In this document: piece by piece, positions 18,538-27,313 of the stretch
Numbering within the stretch: the first letter of the stretch is position 1
Layout: each line of letters begins with the position of its first letter
Program-made: the position numbers and the translations under genes
NCBI RefSeq assembly: GCF_003687725.1
Contig: NZ_RDOJ01000004.1
Span: 1 to 64,000 of the forward strand
DNA length: 64,000 bases
Origin: Faecalibacter macacae
GTDB taxonomy: Bacteria; Bacteroidota; Bacteroidia; Flavobacteriales; Weeksellaceae
Reading direction: 5' to 3'
The notes under the pieces: generated by a model
Databases searched by the model: none
What the model saw: the letters and a program-made list of their open reading frames with translations, nothing else
What the model was told of the DNA's origin: nothing

Positions 18538-19299
18538 TTCGAAGTTTTCTCCGTCAAAAACACCATAAGTAAAATAATTAATCCAGTCACCTAAATTAAT
18601 GTGTTTGGATTTTTTTATGCCAATTTCCATCGGTAAATGACGATGTCCATAGACAAGAAAATCGTAGTGTTTTCGCTCTAATTGTCGTTCAGAATACTGA
18701 ATCAACCATTCGTTATCAACACCTAAGAAATGTACATCTTCGTCACCAGAAATCATTTTGTTTTTACGAGATACTGTAATTCCAAGCCACATTGCAAAAT
18801 CTGGATGAAGTAAATAAAAAAGAAACTGACAAACCTTGTTTGTAAACACTTTTTTCATGCGTTTATATCCTTTGTCTCCAGGGCCTTTTCCGTCACCATG
18901 TACAATAAAGAATTCTTTACCATTAATGATAAAGTCTTGTTTATCTCTAAAAACTATCGCATTGATTTGTTCTTCCAAGTAATCCTTCATCCACAAATCA
19001 TGATTTCCAACAAAGAAATAAATAGGGATTCCACGATCAGATATTTCAGCTAATTTACCTAAAACACGTACAAAACCTTTCGGAACAACATGTTGATATT
19101 CGAACCAAAAATCAAATAAATCACCCAATAAAAATAATACGCCACAATCGTCTTTGATTTCATCTAACCATTGAACGAATTTTTTTTCGCGTACCAAACT
19201 ATCCTCTTCATTCGGTGCACCAAAATGATGATCCGATGAAAAGTATACCTTTTTACCAGGTTCTAATTCTATTTTTATTGGTTGTCCTCCGCTAACCAT
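18472..19299 (-). CDS. UDP-2,3-diacylglucosamine diphosphatase, LpxH-like
   Basis: A 275-residue calcineurin-type metallophosphoesterase. Metal-binding motifs appear in order: SSDHHFG, GDLFDFWFEY, GNHDLW, HGDG and YGHRHLP. This order, with the FDFWFEY block, is typical of LpxH-type enzymes that cleave UDP-diacylglucosamine to lipid X in lipid A synthesis. Flavobacterial members are often annotated only as UDP-2,3-diacylglucosamine diphosphatase. The ATG at 19299 lies 25 bases inside the end of queD, so translation is probably coupled. The 3' end overlaps the convergent membrane-protein gene by 66 bases. Confidence 0.9.
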   Translation of the reverse strand: MVSGGQPIKIELEPGKKVYFSSDHHFGAPNEEDSLVREKKFVQWLDEIKDDCGVLFLLGDLFDFWFEYQHVVPKGFVRVLGKLAEISDRGIPIYFFVGNHDLWMKDYLEEQINAIVFRDKQDFIINGKEFFIVHGDGKGPGDKGYKRMKKVFTNKVCQFLFYLLHPDFAMWLGITVSRKNKMISGDEDVHFLGVDNEWLIQYSERQLERKHYDFLVYGHRHLPMEIGIKKSKHINLGDWINYFTYGVFDGENFELKTYFSNQTIDTRDSIIKVNK

Positions 19300-19727
19300 T
19301 CTCCGTAAGAATTTTCAGTTTCGTGTAGTTTTAATGCAACTAATTCGATGTTTTCAGGTAAACGATTTTTAATACGATCTACCATCCAAAGCATCATATT
19401 TTCGCAAGAAGGTTGGTAATCTGTAAAGATAACCTGATGTCCTTCTTTCATTAAATTATCTCCTAAAGATTTATGTGGAGAGTTTTGGTTTAATAAAATT
19501 GCATGATCAAAGATATCAACAACTTCTTCGTTTACAATCTTTTTTAAATCACCAAAATCCATCACCATACCTAATTTAACGTCACTTACGTCTTCAGAAG
19601 GTTGTCCTTTAACTGTTACAAATAATTTGTATGAATGTCCATGTATATTTTTACATTTCCCATCGTAACCATGTAGTGCATGAGCAGTTTCGAAGTTAAA
19701 TGTTTTTGTAAGTCTTACAATTTTCAT
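19275..19727 (-). CDS. queD: 6-carboxytetrahydropterin synthase QueD family
   Basis: About 150 residues from the chosen start (MKIVRLTKTF). It resembles 6-pyruvoyl-tetrahydropterin synthases, which in bacteria mostly make 6-carboxytetrahydropterin for queuosine. FETAHALHG and NIHGHSYKL supply the zinc His residues and the Cys in YDGKCKN is catalytic; DFGDLK and FDHAILLN follow. An upstream in-frame ATG at 19757 would overlap the -7 promoter box at 19755-19762 and is therefore unlikely. No other que genes are nearby, so folate-type roles cannot be excluded. Confidence 0.9.
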   Translation of the reverse strand: MKIVRLTKTFNFETAHALHGYDGKCKNIHGHSYKLFVTVKGQPSEDVSDVKLGMVMDFGDLKKIVNEEVVDIFDHAILLNQNSPHKSLGDNLMKEGHQVIFTDYQPSCENMMLWMVDRIKNRLPENIELVALKLHETENSYGEWLAEDNQ

Positions 19728-19754
19728 TAAATTTATAATTAATGCTTTAATCTG

Positions 19755-19762
19755 CAAAGGTA
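19755..19762 (-). promoter_or_regulatory. -7 box for queD, abutting comF
   Basis: Minus-strand TACCTTTG, an exact TAnnTTTG match, lies 28 bases before the queD ATG at 19727. Its outer edge touches the comF ATG (19763), so the queD -33 region lies within comF coding sequence. Transcription would begin downstream of 19757, which decides the queD start. Confidence 0.65.
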
Positions 19763-20428
19763 ATGGAAATCAAAACAATCCTAAATTCTTTAGTTGATTT
19801 ATTTTTTCCAATGAGATGTGTTCATTGTAGCGATGTAATACAATCTACCCAATATTTATGCGTTTCTTGTGTCGGAAATTTAACTTTTACACATTGGCAA
19901 TTTGATGAAAATAATAGAGCTTTTAAACAACTGTATCAATATTGTAAAGTAGAAGAGTGTTATAGTTTATTACACTTTAATAAACAAAATCCTACACAGT
20001 CTTTGTTGCATGAATTAAAGTATAAAAATAGACCAGAAATTGGTCAAGAGCTTGCTCGTTTGGTCAAATTGGATTTATCTGATTATGACGGAATAATTCC
20101 AGTTCCAATTCATCAAAAAAGATTAAGAGAACGCGGCTATAACCAAGTAGATGGTTTTGCTAAAGAATTAGCGCGTATTAATCATATTCCTTTTATGGAT
20201 AATGTTTTAAAAAGAGTACATTTTAATTCTTCACAAGTGTTTAAAAATAAGCAAGAGCGTTTAAAAGATATGGAAGCAGCATTTGAGTTAGCCGATAAAT
20301 CCATTAAAGGGCATTTTATTATTATTGATGATTTGTTAACAACCGGAGCTACATTAAGCCAAGCTGTAAAAACCTTTAATGGAATTACTGATGTTAAAAT
20401 TAGTGTTATCACAATCGCGTGTGCGTAA
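19763..20428 (+). CDS. ComF family phosphoribosyltransferase-like protein
   Basis: A 221-residue ComF/GntX family protein. An N-terminal zinc finger (CVHC ... CVSC, residues of about 14-32) is followed by a type I phosphoribosyltransferase fold with IIPVPIHQKRLRERGYNQV and the PRPP loop IIIDDLLTTGATL. ComF homologues take part in DNA uptake in naturally competent bacteria, probably in moving single-stranded DNA inward; no other competence gene is nearby. It is divergent from queD with only 35 bases between start codons. Confidence 0.92.
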   Translation: MEIKTILNSLVDLFFPMRCVHCSDVIQSTQYLCVSCVGNLTFTHWQFDENNRAFKQLYQYCKVEECYSLLHFNKQNPTQSLLHELKYKNRPEIGQELARLVKLDLSDYDGIIPVPIHQKRLRERGYNQVDGFAKELARINHIPFMDNVLKRVHFNSSQVFKNKQERLKDMEAAFELADKSIKGHFIIIDDLLTTGATLSQAVKTFNGITDVKISVITIACA

Positions 20429-20455
20429 TACAATGCTTTTTATTAACTTGCACCC

Positions 20456-22150
20456 ATGAAGAAACTTGTTGTTGCAAGCCTATTTTTAGTAGGTATTTTT
20501 TCGTTTAATTCTTGTGCGCGTCAAGGAAGCCCGTCAGGTGGTCCTAAAGATGTTACGCCTCCAAAATTATTAGGTTCTTTTCCTGATACTTTAGCTGTAA
20601 ATGTTGATCCAAATATTCAAGAAATTGAGATTAGATTTGATGAATATATTCAGTTAAAAGAATACAATAAAAACGTTGTGGTTTCGCCACCATTTGAACG
20701 TAATCCTACGGTTACGCCAATTTCTATGGCCGAAAAAAGTGTGAGGATTAAGTTACGTGATGCATTATTACCAAATACTACTTATAGTTTCAATTTTGGT
20801 GATGCAATTCAAGATTTTAACGAAAATAACAAGTTATCAAACTTTACTTATGTATTTTCAACAGGAAGTTTTATCGATTCTTTAAGTGTAAAAGGTAGTG
20901 TTTTTCCTGGGACAGAATTCGAACTTCCTAAAAAGGTTTTAGTTGGATTATACAATGTGGATGAAAATTATAACGATAGTGTTATTCTAAAATCGAAACC
21001 ATATTACATTTCTCGCGTCAATGAAAAAGGAGAGTATGATCTAAAATTTTTGAAAACTGGGAAATATAAATTAGTTGCTTTTGAAGACAAAGTAGAGAAT
21101 ACAAAATTCGATTACGGAAAAGAGCGTGTCGCTTTTAATTCAGAAATAATCGATTTAACATCTAACAAAGAGGTTAACTTAAAATTATTCGATCAAAAAC
21201 CTAATTACCGTGTTGCTGATTCTAAGCAAAAAGGATACGGACATATCGTAATTCGTACGGAAGGTGCGGCAGAAAAAGTTACAATAACATCTGTAAATAA
21301 GGAATTATCAACTGCTTTATACGATATTCATCCAAAACAAGATTCTGTAAATATTTGGTTTAATCCAGCAAAAGAAAAGTTTGAGAATAAATCGGAACGA
21401 TTAAAGTTTACAGTTCAGCATGGTGAAAAATTAGATTCTGTTAGCGTTTTATACACAGCGCCAACAAAGGATTATAAATCTGAATTTAAAGCTATAAATG
21501 AAACTAAATTAGCTCCAACACAAGATTTTAAAATTGCAGCTTTAGCGCCTATTAAATCGATTAATAAATCATTAATTAATGTGTTTAAAGATACAGTTCA
21601 AATTCCGTTTGATGTTGTTGTTGACTCTATTGATAAACAAATTGTACGCTTTAAATTTGATAAAAATTTAGGAGAGAATTTCGAGGTTAATGCTTATCCA
21701 AATGCAATAATTGATCATTTTGATGTACCAAATGATACCTTGATTTATCAAATGAAAACAGGGAAAAGAGAAGATTACGGAAATTTAAAAGTTAATATTC
21801 AAAACTTACAAGATTCTCCAATTTTCTTACAATTAATAAAAAAGAATCAAAAGTTTGATGTGATCGAGGAGAAGGTAGGATTTGGACGAGAGTTTTTCTT
21901 TCCAAATATTAATCCTGGTGATTATTACTTAAGATTATATGTAGACGAAAACCAAAATGGCGTTTGGGATTCAGGTGATATTTTATCAGGTAGACAACCA
22001 GAGCCGGTTTATATTTATCCTTCAAAAATTGTAATTAGAGCAATGTGGGATTCCGATGAAACTTGGATTATAGGTAAAGAAAGTGAACAGTTTATTTTAC
22101 CAAAAGAAGGAGTTGTAAATACAGAACAGCAACCAAATAATAGACAATAA
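20456..22150 (+). CDS. Ig-like domain lipoprotein
   Basis: A 564-residue predicted lipoprotein: signal ending FNSC (Cys19) and then ARQGSPSGGPKDVTPPKLLG, an opening I associate with bacteroidetal proteins carrying an SbsA-type Ig-like domain (about residues 35-135, with EIRFDEYIQL and LPNTTYSFNFGDAIQD). Later repeats of small beta domains include LKTGKYKLVAFED and NPGDYYLRLYVDENQNGVWD, both resembling transthyretin-like modules. It probably sits in the outer membrane facing the periplasm or surface. The role is unknown. comF precedes it by 27 bases. Confidence 0.82.
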   Translation: MKKLVVASLFLVGIFSFNSCARQGSPSGGPKDVTPPKLLGSFPDTLAVNVDPNIQEIEIRFDEYIQLKEYNKNVVVSPPFERNPTVTPISMAEKSVRIKLRDALLPNTTYSFNFGDAIQDFNENNKLSNFTYVFSTGSFIDSLSVKGSVFPGTEFELPKKVLVGLYNVDENYNDSVILKSKPYYISRVNEKGEYDLKFLKTGKYKLVAFEDKVENTKFDYGKERVAFNSEIIDLTSNKEVNLKLFDQKPNYRVADSKQKGYGHIVIRTEGAAEKVTITSVNKELSTALYDIHPKQDSVNIWFNPAKEKFENKSERLKFTVQHGEKLDSVSVLYTAPTKDYKSEFKAINETKLAPTQDFKIAALAPIKSINKSLINVFKDTVQIPFDVVVDSIDKQIVRFKFDKNLGENFEVNAYPNAIIDHFDVPNDTLIYQMKTGKREDYGNLKVNIQNLQDSPIFLQLIKKNQKFDVIEEKVGFGREFFFPNINPGDYYLRLYVDENQNGVWDSGDILSGRQPEPVYIYPSKIVIRAMWDSDETWIIGKESEQFILPKEGVVNTEQQPNNRQ

Positions 22151-22175
22151 AAAAGCTCGCAAACGCGAGCTTTTT
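22150..22175. terminator. Bidirectional terminator between convergent genes
   Basis: Perfect 11-base arms AAAAAGCTCGC and GCGAGCTTTTT around an AAAC loop. It has T runs on both strands and serves the Ig-like lipoprotein gene and the ACP-like gene at 22181. Confidence 0.9.
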
Positions 22176-22180
22176 ATGTT

Positions 22181-22711
22181 TTAATCTATTCTCAAATCCT
22201 TTGTAATATTTGCCCTTGGTTGAATATCATAATAAGGACTTGCAATTATTCTTCTAATAATCCGTCCGATTTTAATATAAATACCATATTTGGTTAGTGG
22301 TAAATTATCAATGAAAAATAGATCTTTATTTTTTATCACAATACCATTAATAAAATCCTCAAATGTTAATTCATTCCAATTGATAAAATGATAATTAAAA
22401 AACCTTGTGAATCGATTACTTGTATGATTTGGGATATCTAGTTGTAAGGTTTCGCTTAATTCACTAAATTGATTTTTCTTAAAATGATTAAAAATAAAAT
22501 CATTAAGTTTAATTTCTTTTCCTAAATATTCCTGAATTGATTGATGAATATATATAAATTCATTTTTTTCATCAGAAGTTATTTTTAATATTTGATAAGT
22601 TAATTCACTTAAATCTTTAATTGTATGTACGTTTCTGATATCATCATCTTTAAAATTGATTTGAAAATGATTTTCTATTTCCATGATTAATTCAACACTA
22701 TCTAAGCCCAT
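22181..22711 (-). CDS. Acyl carrier protein-like protein with extended C-terminus
   Basis: A 176-residue protein that begins MGLDSVELIMEIENHF, the phosphopantetheine attachment motif (Ser5) and helix II of acyl carrier proteins. Helices III-IV follow to about residue 45, then about 130 residues without a recognised domain. Helix I of a normal ACP is missing. It cannot be recovered upstream, because the radA stop codon lies in the same frame one codon before this ATG (TAA AAT ATG). I recall similar short-fronted ACP-like proteins from Bacteroidota but cannot verify that here. A role in carrying an acyl or aminoacyl group is possible; the partner enzyme is unknown. Confidence 0.75.
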   Translation of the reverse strand: MGLDSVELIMEIENHFQINFKDDDIRNVHTIKDLSELTYQILKITSDEKNEFIYIHQSIQEYLGKEIKLNDFIFNHFKKNQFSELSETLQLDIPNHTSNRFTRFFNYHFINWNELTFEDFINGIVIKNKDLFFIDNLPLTKYGIYIKIGRIIRRIIASPYYDIQPRANITKDLRID

Positions 22712-22714
22712 ATT

Positions 22715-24079
22715 TTACTGAAACAACATTCTATAAATATCTTCAACCTTAGAAATTCGAACAATTTTAATGCCGTGATCTGTATCTTTAATCTTATTAT
22801 ATTTTGAAACAAAAATAACATCAAAACCAAGCTTTTCAGCTTCTATAATACGTTGTTCTACACGATTTACGGCTCTAATTTCTCCACTTAAACCAACTTC
22901 TCCCGCAAAACAAGCATTATCTGGTACAGCAGAATCTTCGTTCGATGATAGAATTGCAGCTACAATAGCTAAATCTATTGCCGGATCATCTACTCGAATT
23001 CCACCGGTAATATTCAAGAAAACATCTTTCATATTCAAACGGAAACCTGCACGTTTCTCCAAAACTGCTAATAACATATTTAATCGTTTGGCATCAAAAC
23101 CAGTCGCAGTACGTTGTGGCGTTCCATAAACAGCAGTAGAAACAAGAGCCTGAATTTCGATTAACATCGGGCGAACACCTTCTAAAGTGGCGGCAATAGC
23201 ATTCCCACTTAATAATTCATCTTTCTTGGTGATTAATACTTCCGATGGATTTGTGACTTCGCGTAATCCTGCACCTTGCATCTCGTAAATTCCGATTTCG
23301 GCAGTCGATCCAAAACGATTTTTGTTAGCACGAAGAATGCGATAAATATGGTTTCGATCGCCTTCAAACTGAAGAACAACATCCACCATGTGTTCCAAAA
23401 TTTTTGGACCAGCAATTACACCTTCTTTGGTAATATGACCAATTAAAATGATTGGAGTGTTGGTTTCTTTGGCGTATTGAATTAATTCAAAAGTAGTTTC
23501 ACGAATCTGAGAAATACTTCCTGGAGACGATTCAACATGCGGTGTTTGTAAAGTCTGAACCGAATCGACAACAATTAATTGTGGCTGAATTTCTTTGGCG
23601 TGAGCAAAAATCTTTTGTGTATTGGTTTCTGGTAAAATAAAACATTGATCCGATTCAATTCCGATTCGTTCAGCTCTTAATTTTACTTGAGAAACCGATT
23701 CTTCTCCAGAAACATAAAGAATTTTAATCGTATCTAATTTTAAGGCTACTTGTAACATTAAAGTCGATTTTCCAACTCCAGGTTCACCACCAACTAAAAT
23801 CACCGATCCAGGTACAATTCCGCCACCTAAAACACGATCTAATTCTTGGTTTTTAGTCGAAATTCTAATTTCACCCAGTGGATTAATCTCACGAATGTTT
23901 AAAGCAAACGTTTTTTCGGTTTTTGTACCTTTTTCTTTCCACGTTTTCTTTTCTTCTCCCTTATCAACAATTTCTTCAACAATGGTATTCCATTCACCAC
24001 AACTTTTACATTGTCCCATCCATTGGGCAGTTTGTGTTCCGCAACTTTGACAGAAATAGGTCGTTTTTGTTTTAGCCAT
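22715..24079 (-). CDS. radA: DNA repair protein RadA
   Basis: A 454-residue full-length RadA (Sms), an ATPase helping branch migration in recombination. A zinc finger with Cys10, Cys13, Cys24 and Cys27 opens the protein; GGEPGVGKST (97-106) is Walker A; LIVVDSVQTL is Walker B; RANKNRFGS is the RadA-specific KNRFG motif; and the C-terminal third is a Lon-protease-like domain (DPAIDLAIVAAILSS, CFAGEVGLSGEIR). The ACP-like gene follows in the same frame after the stop. A -7 box is visible at 24105-24112. Confidence 0.97.
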   Translation of the reverse strand: MAKTKTTYFCQSCGTQTAQWMGQCKSCGEWNTIVEEIVDKGEEKKTWKEKGTKTEKTFALNIREINPLGEIRISTKNQELDRVLGGGIVPGSVILVGGEPGVGKSTLMLQVALKLDTIKILYVSGEESVSQVKLRAERIGIESDQCFILPETNTQKIFAHAKEIQPQLIVVDSVQTLQTPHVESSPGSISQIRETTFELIQYAKETNTPIILIGHITKEGVIAGPKILEHMVDVVLQFEGDRNHIYRILRANKNRFGSTAEIGIYEMQGAGLREVTNPSEVLITKKDELLSGNAIAATLEGVRPMLIEIQALVSTAVYGTPQRTATGFDAKRLNMLLAVLEKRAGFRLNMKDVFLNITGGIRVDDPAIDLAIVAAILSSNEDSAVPDNACFAGEVGLSGEIRAVNRVEQRIIEAEKLGFDVIFVSKYNKIKDTDHGIKIVRISKVEDIYRMLFQ

Positions 24080-24104
24080 TATTTTTAATTTTTATTGATT
24101 GAAA

Positions 24105-24112
24105 CAAATTTA
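24105..24112 (-). promoter_or_regulatory. Candidate -7 box for radA
   Basis: Minus-strand TAAATTTG matches TAnnTTTG, 26 bases before the radA ATG. No well-spaced -33 element was identified. Confidence 0.45.
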
Positions 24113-24300
24113 AACATTCATCGCGACAAACTATGGTTTTATAATTGATCAAAATCTTAAATATTTTCACATCAATAGAGTGTTTAGTTAAATAAAATAT
24201 TCAGTTATTAACATTATTAACAGTTTAGATAAACTTGCGTTAAATGTTAAAATTGTAAAAGAATTGAGCCTAAATTTAATTCAAAATCAAAACACTAAGA

Positions 24301-25074
24301 ATGTATAAAACTCTACTTTTCTCTATCTTTTTTATGCTGTCTATTTTGGGTTATTCACAAAAGATGATAACAGGAAAGGTTGTAATTGATAACATTGATG
24401 AAGGAGTCGATTTACAAAGAGTTTTGGTGAATAACTTAAGCACTGATGCGAAAATATTGACAAATTCGAATGGATTTTTTTCAATAAAAGTAAACTTGAA
24501 TGATGTTCTTGAATTTTCAAATGGATTTATAGAAAAACGAACGATTAAGATTTCTGAAAATATCTTAATGAAAGGTTATTTAGAAGTTCATTTGAATTTT
24601 GAAACGATTGAATTGGAAACGGCCAATTTAAATACTTTAAATAAAGATTTTAAATCAAACATTAGAAATGAAGATTCTCAATCAACAAAAAACTATAACA
24701 GTTGGGGTTTGGATCCAAATCTTCAATACATAGAAGTCAATCCTAACATGACTTCTTCGATTAATAATAATGGTTTTCTTGATCCTGCTTTGTGGATGTC
24801 TAAGTTATCTGGAAAGTATAAAAAAGATAAAAAACAGAATGAATATTTCTTATTCGTTTCGACAAAAAACGAAATAATCGATCATTTTACTCCGAATTAT
24901 TTCATTGAAAAATTAAAAATTCCTGAACACAAAATTCAGGAGTTTATGAATTATTGCGCAAGTAAATCTAACGTTATCAATTTATTTAAAAATTTGGAAT
25001 ATGAAGCCGTGGAAAATCATCTAATTCAGAACAGTTATTCTTATAATTCATTAATCAGACAAAATCAGAATTAA
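24301..25074 (+). CDS. Secreted protein with carboxypeptidase-regulatory-like fold, paralogue A
   Basis: A 257-residue protein with a signal peptide (about 1-19, ending GYSQ). Residues of about 22-105 resemble a CarboxypepD_reg-like beta domain: ITGKVVIDN, SNGFFSIKVNLNDVLEF and KISENILMKGYLEVHL. The C-terminal part ends with FIEKLKIPEHKIQEFMNYC. The next gene has the same plan and clear local identity, so the two arose by duplication. Its stop touches the next ATG (TAAATG). Function unknown; the N-terminal fold occurs at the front of outer-membrane transport proteins, but no barrel is present. Confidence 0.72.
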   Translation: MYKTLLFSIFFMLSILGYSQKMITGKVVIDNIDEGVDLQRVLVNNLSTDAKILTNSNGFFSIKVNLNDVLEFSNGFIEKRTIKISENILMKGYLEVHLNFETIELETANLNTLNKDFKSNIRNEDSQSTKNYNSWGLDPNLQYIEVNPNMTSSINNNGFLDPALWMSKLSGKYKKDKKQNEYFLFVSTKNEIIDHFTPNYFIEKLKIPEHKIQEFMNYCASKSNVINLFKNLEYEAVENHLIQNSYSYNSLIRQNQN

Positions 25075-25860
25075 ATGAAAGTACAACATTATTTTATATT
25101 ATTTTTTGGTTTGATGATGAGTGCGAATTTCGCTCAAACTACAATTTCAGGAAGTGTAGTTATTGATGGATCTGAAGATTCTTTAGAAGGAACAAATCTT
25201 ATCATTGTTAATAAAAATTCGAATAAAAGAGCTTTGGCAGATAAGGATGGATTGTTTTCGATTATGGTTGATTTGAATGATATTTTAGAGGTAAAATCGA
25301 GTTTAACGGTTCCGAGAAAGATTAAAATTTCAGAAAGTATTTTGGATAAAAAATATATAGAAATTCATTTAGATATTGAAACCATCGAATTAGCTGAGGC
25401 GAATATTAGACCATTAGATCCAAATCTGAAAAAGAATATTAGCACAACGGAAACAGCTGAATATAAATTGAAAAAAGAATTAGGTTACGATACTCCAGAG
25501 TTTAAAAAAGCAATGATTGCTGAACATAAAGATGCTGCTGCGAGAAGAGCAATTGCTCAAACTGGAGGTGTTAATTTATTAGGAATTGGGCAGGCGATTT
25601 TTGGTGGAAAAGATAAATCAAAACCTCCAAGAGAGTTAACTAATTTTGAAGTAACCCAAAAAGTGAAAGAGTATTATCCTGAAAGTTATTTTGTAAATAG
25701 TTTAAATATTCCTGAAAATAAGATACAGGATTTTGTTGCAGTTTGTGTAAACAAATACAATTTTAGATCTTTTTTAAAACAACAAGATTATGATATGATT
25801 GTGTATTATATGGAGTTGGAAGCTCCAGTGTTTTTAAGGTTAATTAGTTCTCAATCTTAG
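25075..25860 (+). CDS. Secreted protein with carboxypeptidase-regulatory-like fold, paralogue B
   Basis: A 261-residue secreted protein (signal ending NFAQ) related to the gene directly upstream: ISGSVVIDG, KDGLFSIMVDLNDILEV, KISESILDKKYIEIHLDIET and FVNSLNIPENKIQDFVAVC correspond block by block. It differs in a middle segment (about 120-190) with an Ala/Gly-rich stretch containing LLGIGQAIFGG. Its last 17 bases overlap the end of the convergent UPF0104 gene. The pair interrupts what I recall as a common flavobacterial order (radA, UPF0104, panD, panC), suggesting insertion or lineage-specific expansion. Confidence 0.72.
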   Translation: MKVQHYFILFFGLMMSANFAQTTISGSVVIDGSEDSLEGTNLIIVNKNSNKRALADKDGLFSIMVDLNDILEVKSSLTVPRKIKISESILDKKYIEIHLDIETIELAEANIRPLDPNLKKNISTTETAEYKLKKELGYDTPEFKKAMIAEHKDAAARRAIAQTGGVNLLGIGQAIFGGKDKSKPPRELTNFEVTQKVKEYYPESYFVNSLNIPENKIQDFVAVCVNKYNFRSFLKQQDYDMIVYYMELEAPVFLRLISSQS

Positions 25861-26872
25861 AATTTTTAGCACTAATTCTGCTAATCATTAAAATAGAAAT
25901 TAATCCAAAAGAAATCATTGAAATAACTTGAGCTATATAGAGAATTAATCCAAAATAATCTCCGATTGCCTTTCCTTCGCTTTGCTGACCGCCTGTTGCT
26001 AAATAAATAGCAGAAAAAGCAATAGACATAATGTAAGGATAGGCTAAACCACCAGAAACAGGTAATATCATTCCTAAAGAACCAGCAATTAAAAGGAAAA
26101 ATCCTTCTGCTACTCCAAAATGTGATGTATCTGGAAAGGCAAAGAAAACAAGGAAAGTCATTAAGAAATAACTGATCCAAATTGCGAAAGAATAGAATAC
26201 AAATAACCCACGTTTTTGTAGTTTAGAGATAGATAAGATTCCTTCCCAAAGGCCTTTTAAAAAGCCTAAAACTTTAAGATAAAGTCCGGTTTGAACGATT
26301 TTATTCCAGAAAGCTCCAACTAAAATTAATCCAATTAATAGGAATCCACCTGCGATATAAAATTTGGTGTAAGAAGGTTCAGTTTGTACAGCATTGGCAT
26401 TTTCTTGATTCCCTAATGCGACAAACTGTATTAAGGTTTCGTAATTGAAAATAAATGTTAATCCGAAAAATAAACCCAAAAATAAAACGTCGATTACACG
26501 TTCTAATACAATTGTACCAAAAGATTTTTCGAATGGAACTTTTTCCATTTTGTACATCGAAGTTGCACGTGCTACCTCGCCACTTCGTGGTATTGTAAGA
26601 TTCATGAAGTAAGCAAAAGCAATCGCCCAAAAACCAGATTCAGTTTTTGTTTGGTAACCCATCGGATGAAGTAATAAATTCCATCGTGCGGCACGTAACC
26701 AGTAAGAAAAAATACTAATAACCATAGATGCTATGATCCAGAAGTAATTAGCTTCATTTAGGGCTGTTTGTACCCTCCCAAAATCAATTTGCTTCACTGT
26801 TATTACGATAAAAAATATCGCTAACAATGAAGCAAAGATTAGGAAGAGTGATTGCTTAAATTTACTCTTCAT
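25844..26872 (-). CDS. Lysylphosphatidylglycerol synthase transmembrane-like protein (UPF0104)
   Basis: A 342-residue protein with about 8 membrane helices. It shows the family pattern: an N-terminal VKQIDFGRV, SYWLRAARWNLLL in the second loop, TIPRSGEVARATSM, and VLERVIDVLFLGLF. It corresponds to the flippase-like membrane half of MprF; the aminoacyl-transferase half is absent. Lipid transport or flipping is a reasonable but unproved role. It lies 23 bases after panD on the same strand, so it is probably the last gene of panC-panD. Confidence 0.88.
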   Translation of the reverse strand: MKSKFKQSLFLIFASLLAIFFIVITVKQIDFGRVQTALNEANYFWIIASMVISIFSYWLRAARWNLLLHPMGYQTKTESGFWAIAFAYFMNLTIPRSGEVARATSMYKMEKVPFEKSFGTIVLERVIDVLFLGLFFGLTFIFNYETLIQFVALGNQENANAVQTEPSYTKFYIAGGFLLIGLILVGAFWNKIVQTGLYLKVLGFLKGLWEGILSISKLQKRGLFVFYSFAIWISYFLMTFLVFFAFPDTSHFGVAEGFFLLIAGSLGMILPVSGGLAYPYIMSIAFSAIYLATGGQQSEGKAIGDYFGLILYIAQVISMISFGLISILMISRISAKNSKIEN

Positions 26873-26895
26873 AAGTTTTATATACGATTAAAAAT

Positions 26896-27243
26896 CTAGT
26901 CTAAAAGATTATTCTCGTTAGGAAAAACGATTGTCGGTTCGTAAGTTTTAGCTTCTTCATAATCCATCATTGCGTATGTAATGATAATTACTGTGTCACC
27001 AACTTGTACGCGACGTGCAGCAGGTCCATTTAAACAAATTTCACCACTTCCTCGTTTACCTTTGATAATGTATGTTTCGAAACGTTCACCGTTTTCTTGT
27101 ACAACAATTTGTACCTTTTGACCAACAACCATATTAGCAGCATCAATTAAATCTTCGTCGATTGTGATACTACCAATGTAATTTAGTTTTGCATCTGTTA
27201 CTTTTACTCTGTGAATTTTAGAGTGAAATACTTCTATCATCAT
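26896..27243 (-). CDS. panD: Aspartate 1-decarboxylase
   Basis: Makes beta-alanine from aspartate for pantothenate. The 115-residue proenzyme contains NYIGSITID; cleavage at Gly24-Ser25 creates the pyruvoyl group on Ser25. Lys9, Tyr58-type residues in [19 protein letters not shown] and the [12 protein letters not shown] block are conserved. Counting from the first of two Met codons puts the cleavage site at the usual residue number. It lies 70 bases downstream of panC, which uses its product. Confidence 0.96.
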   Translation of the reverse strand: MMIEVFHSKIHRVKVTDAKLNYIGSITIDEDLIDAANMVVGQKVQIVVQENGERFETYIIKGKRGSGEICLNGPAARRVQVGDTVIIITYAMMDYEEAKTYEPTIVFPNENNLLD

Positions 27244-27313
27244 AATTGCAAAAATTTCGCTTTTTAGAGCTTATATTTTTATGGCGCTAATTTACGATTT
27301 TTTTATTGAATTT

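Noticed and set aside
26571-26586. Fourth parS-like sequence in the UPF0104 gene
   Set aside because: AGTTGCACGTGCTACC keeps one arm but loses the other; 13 of 16 at best and explained by coding of EVARATS.
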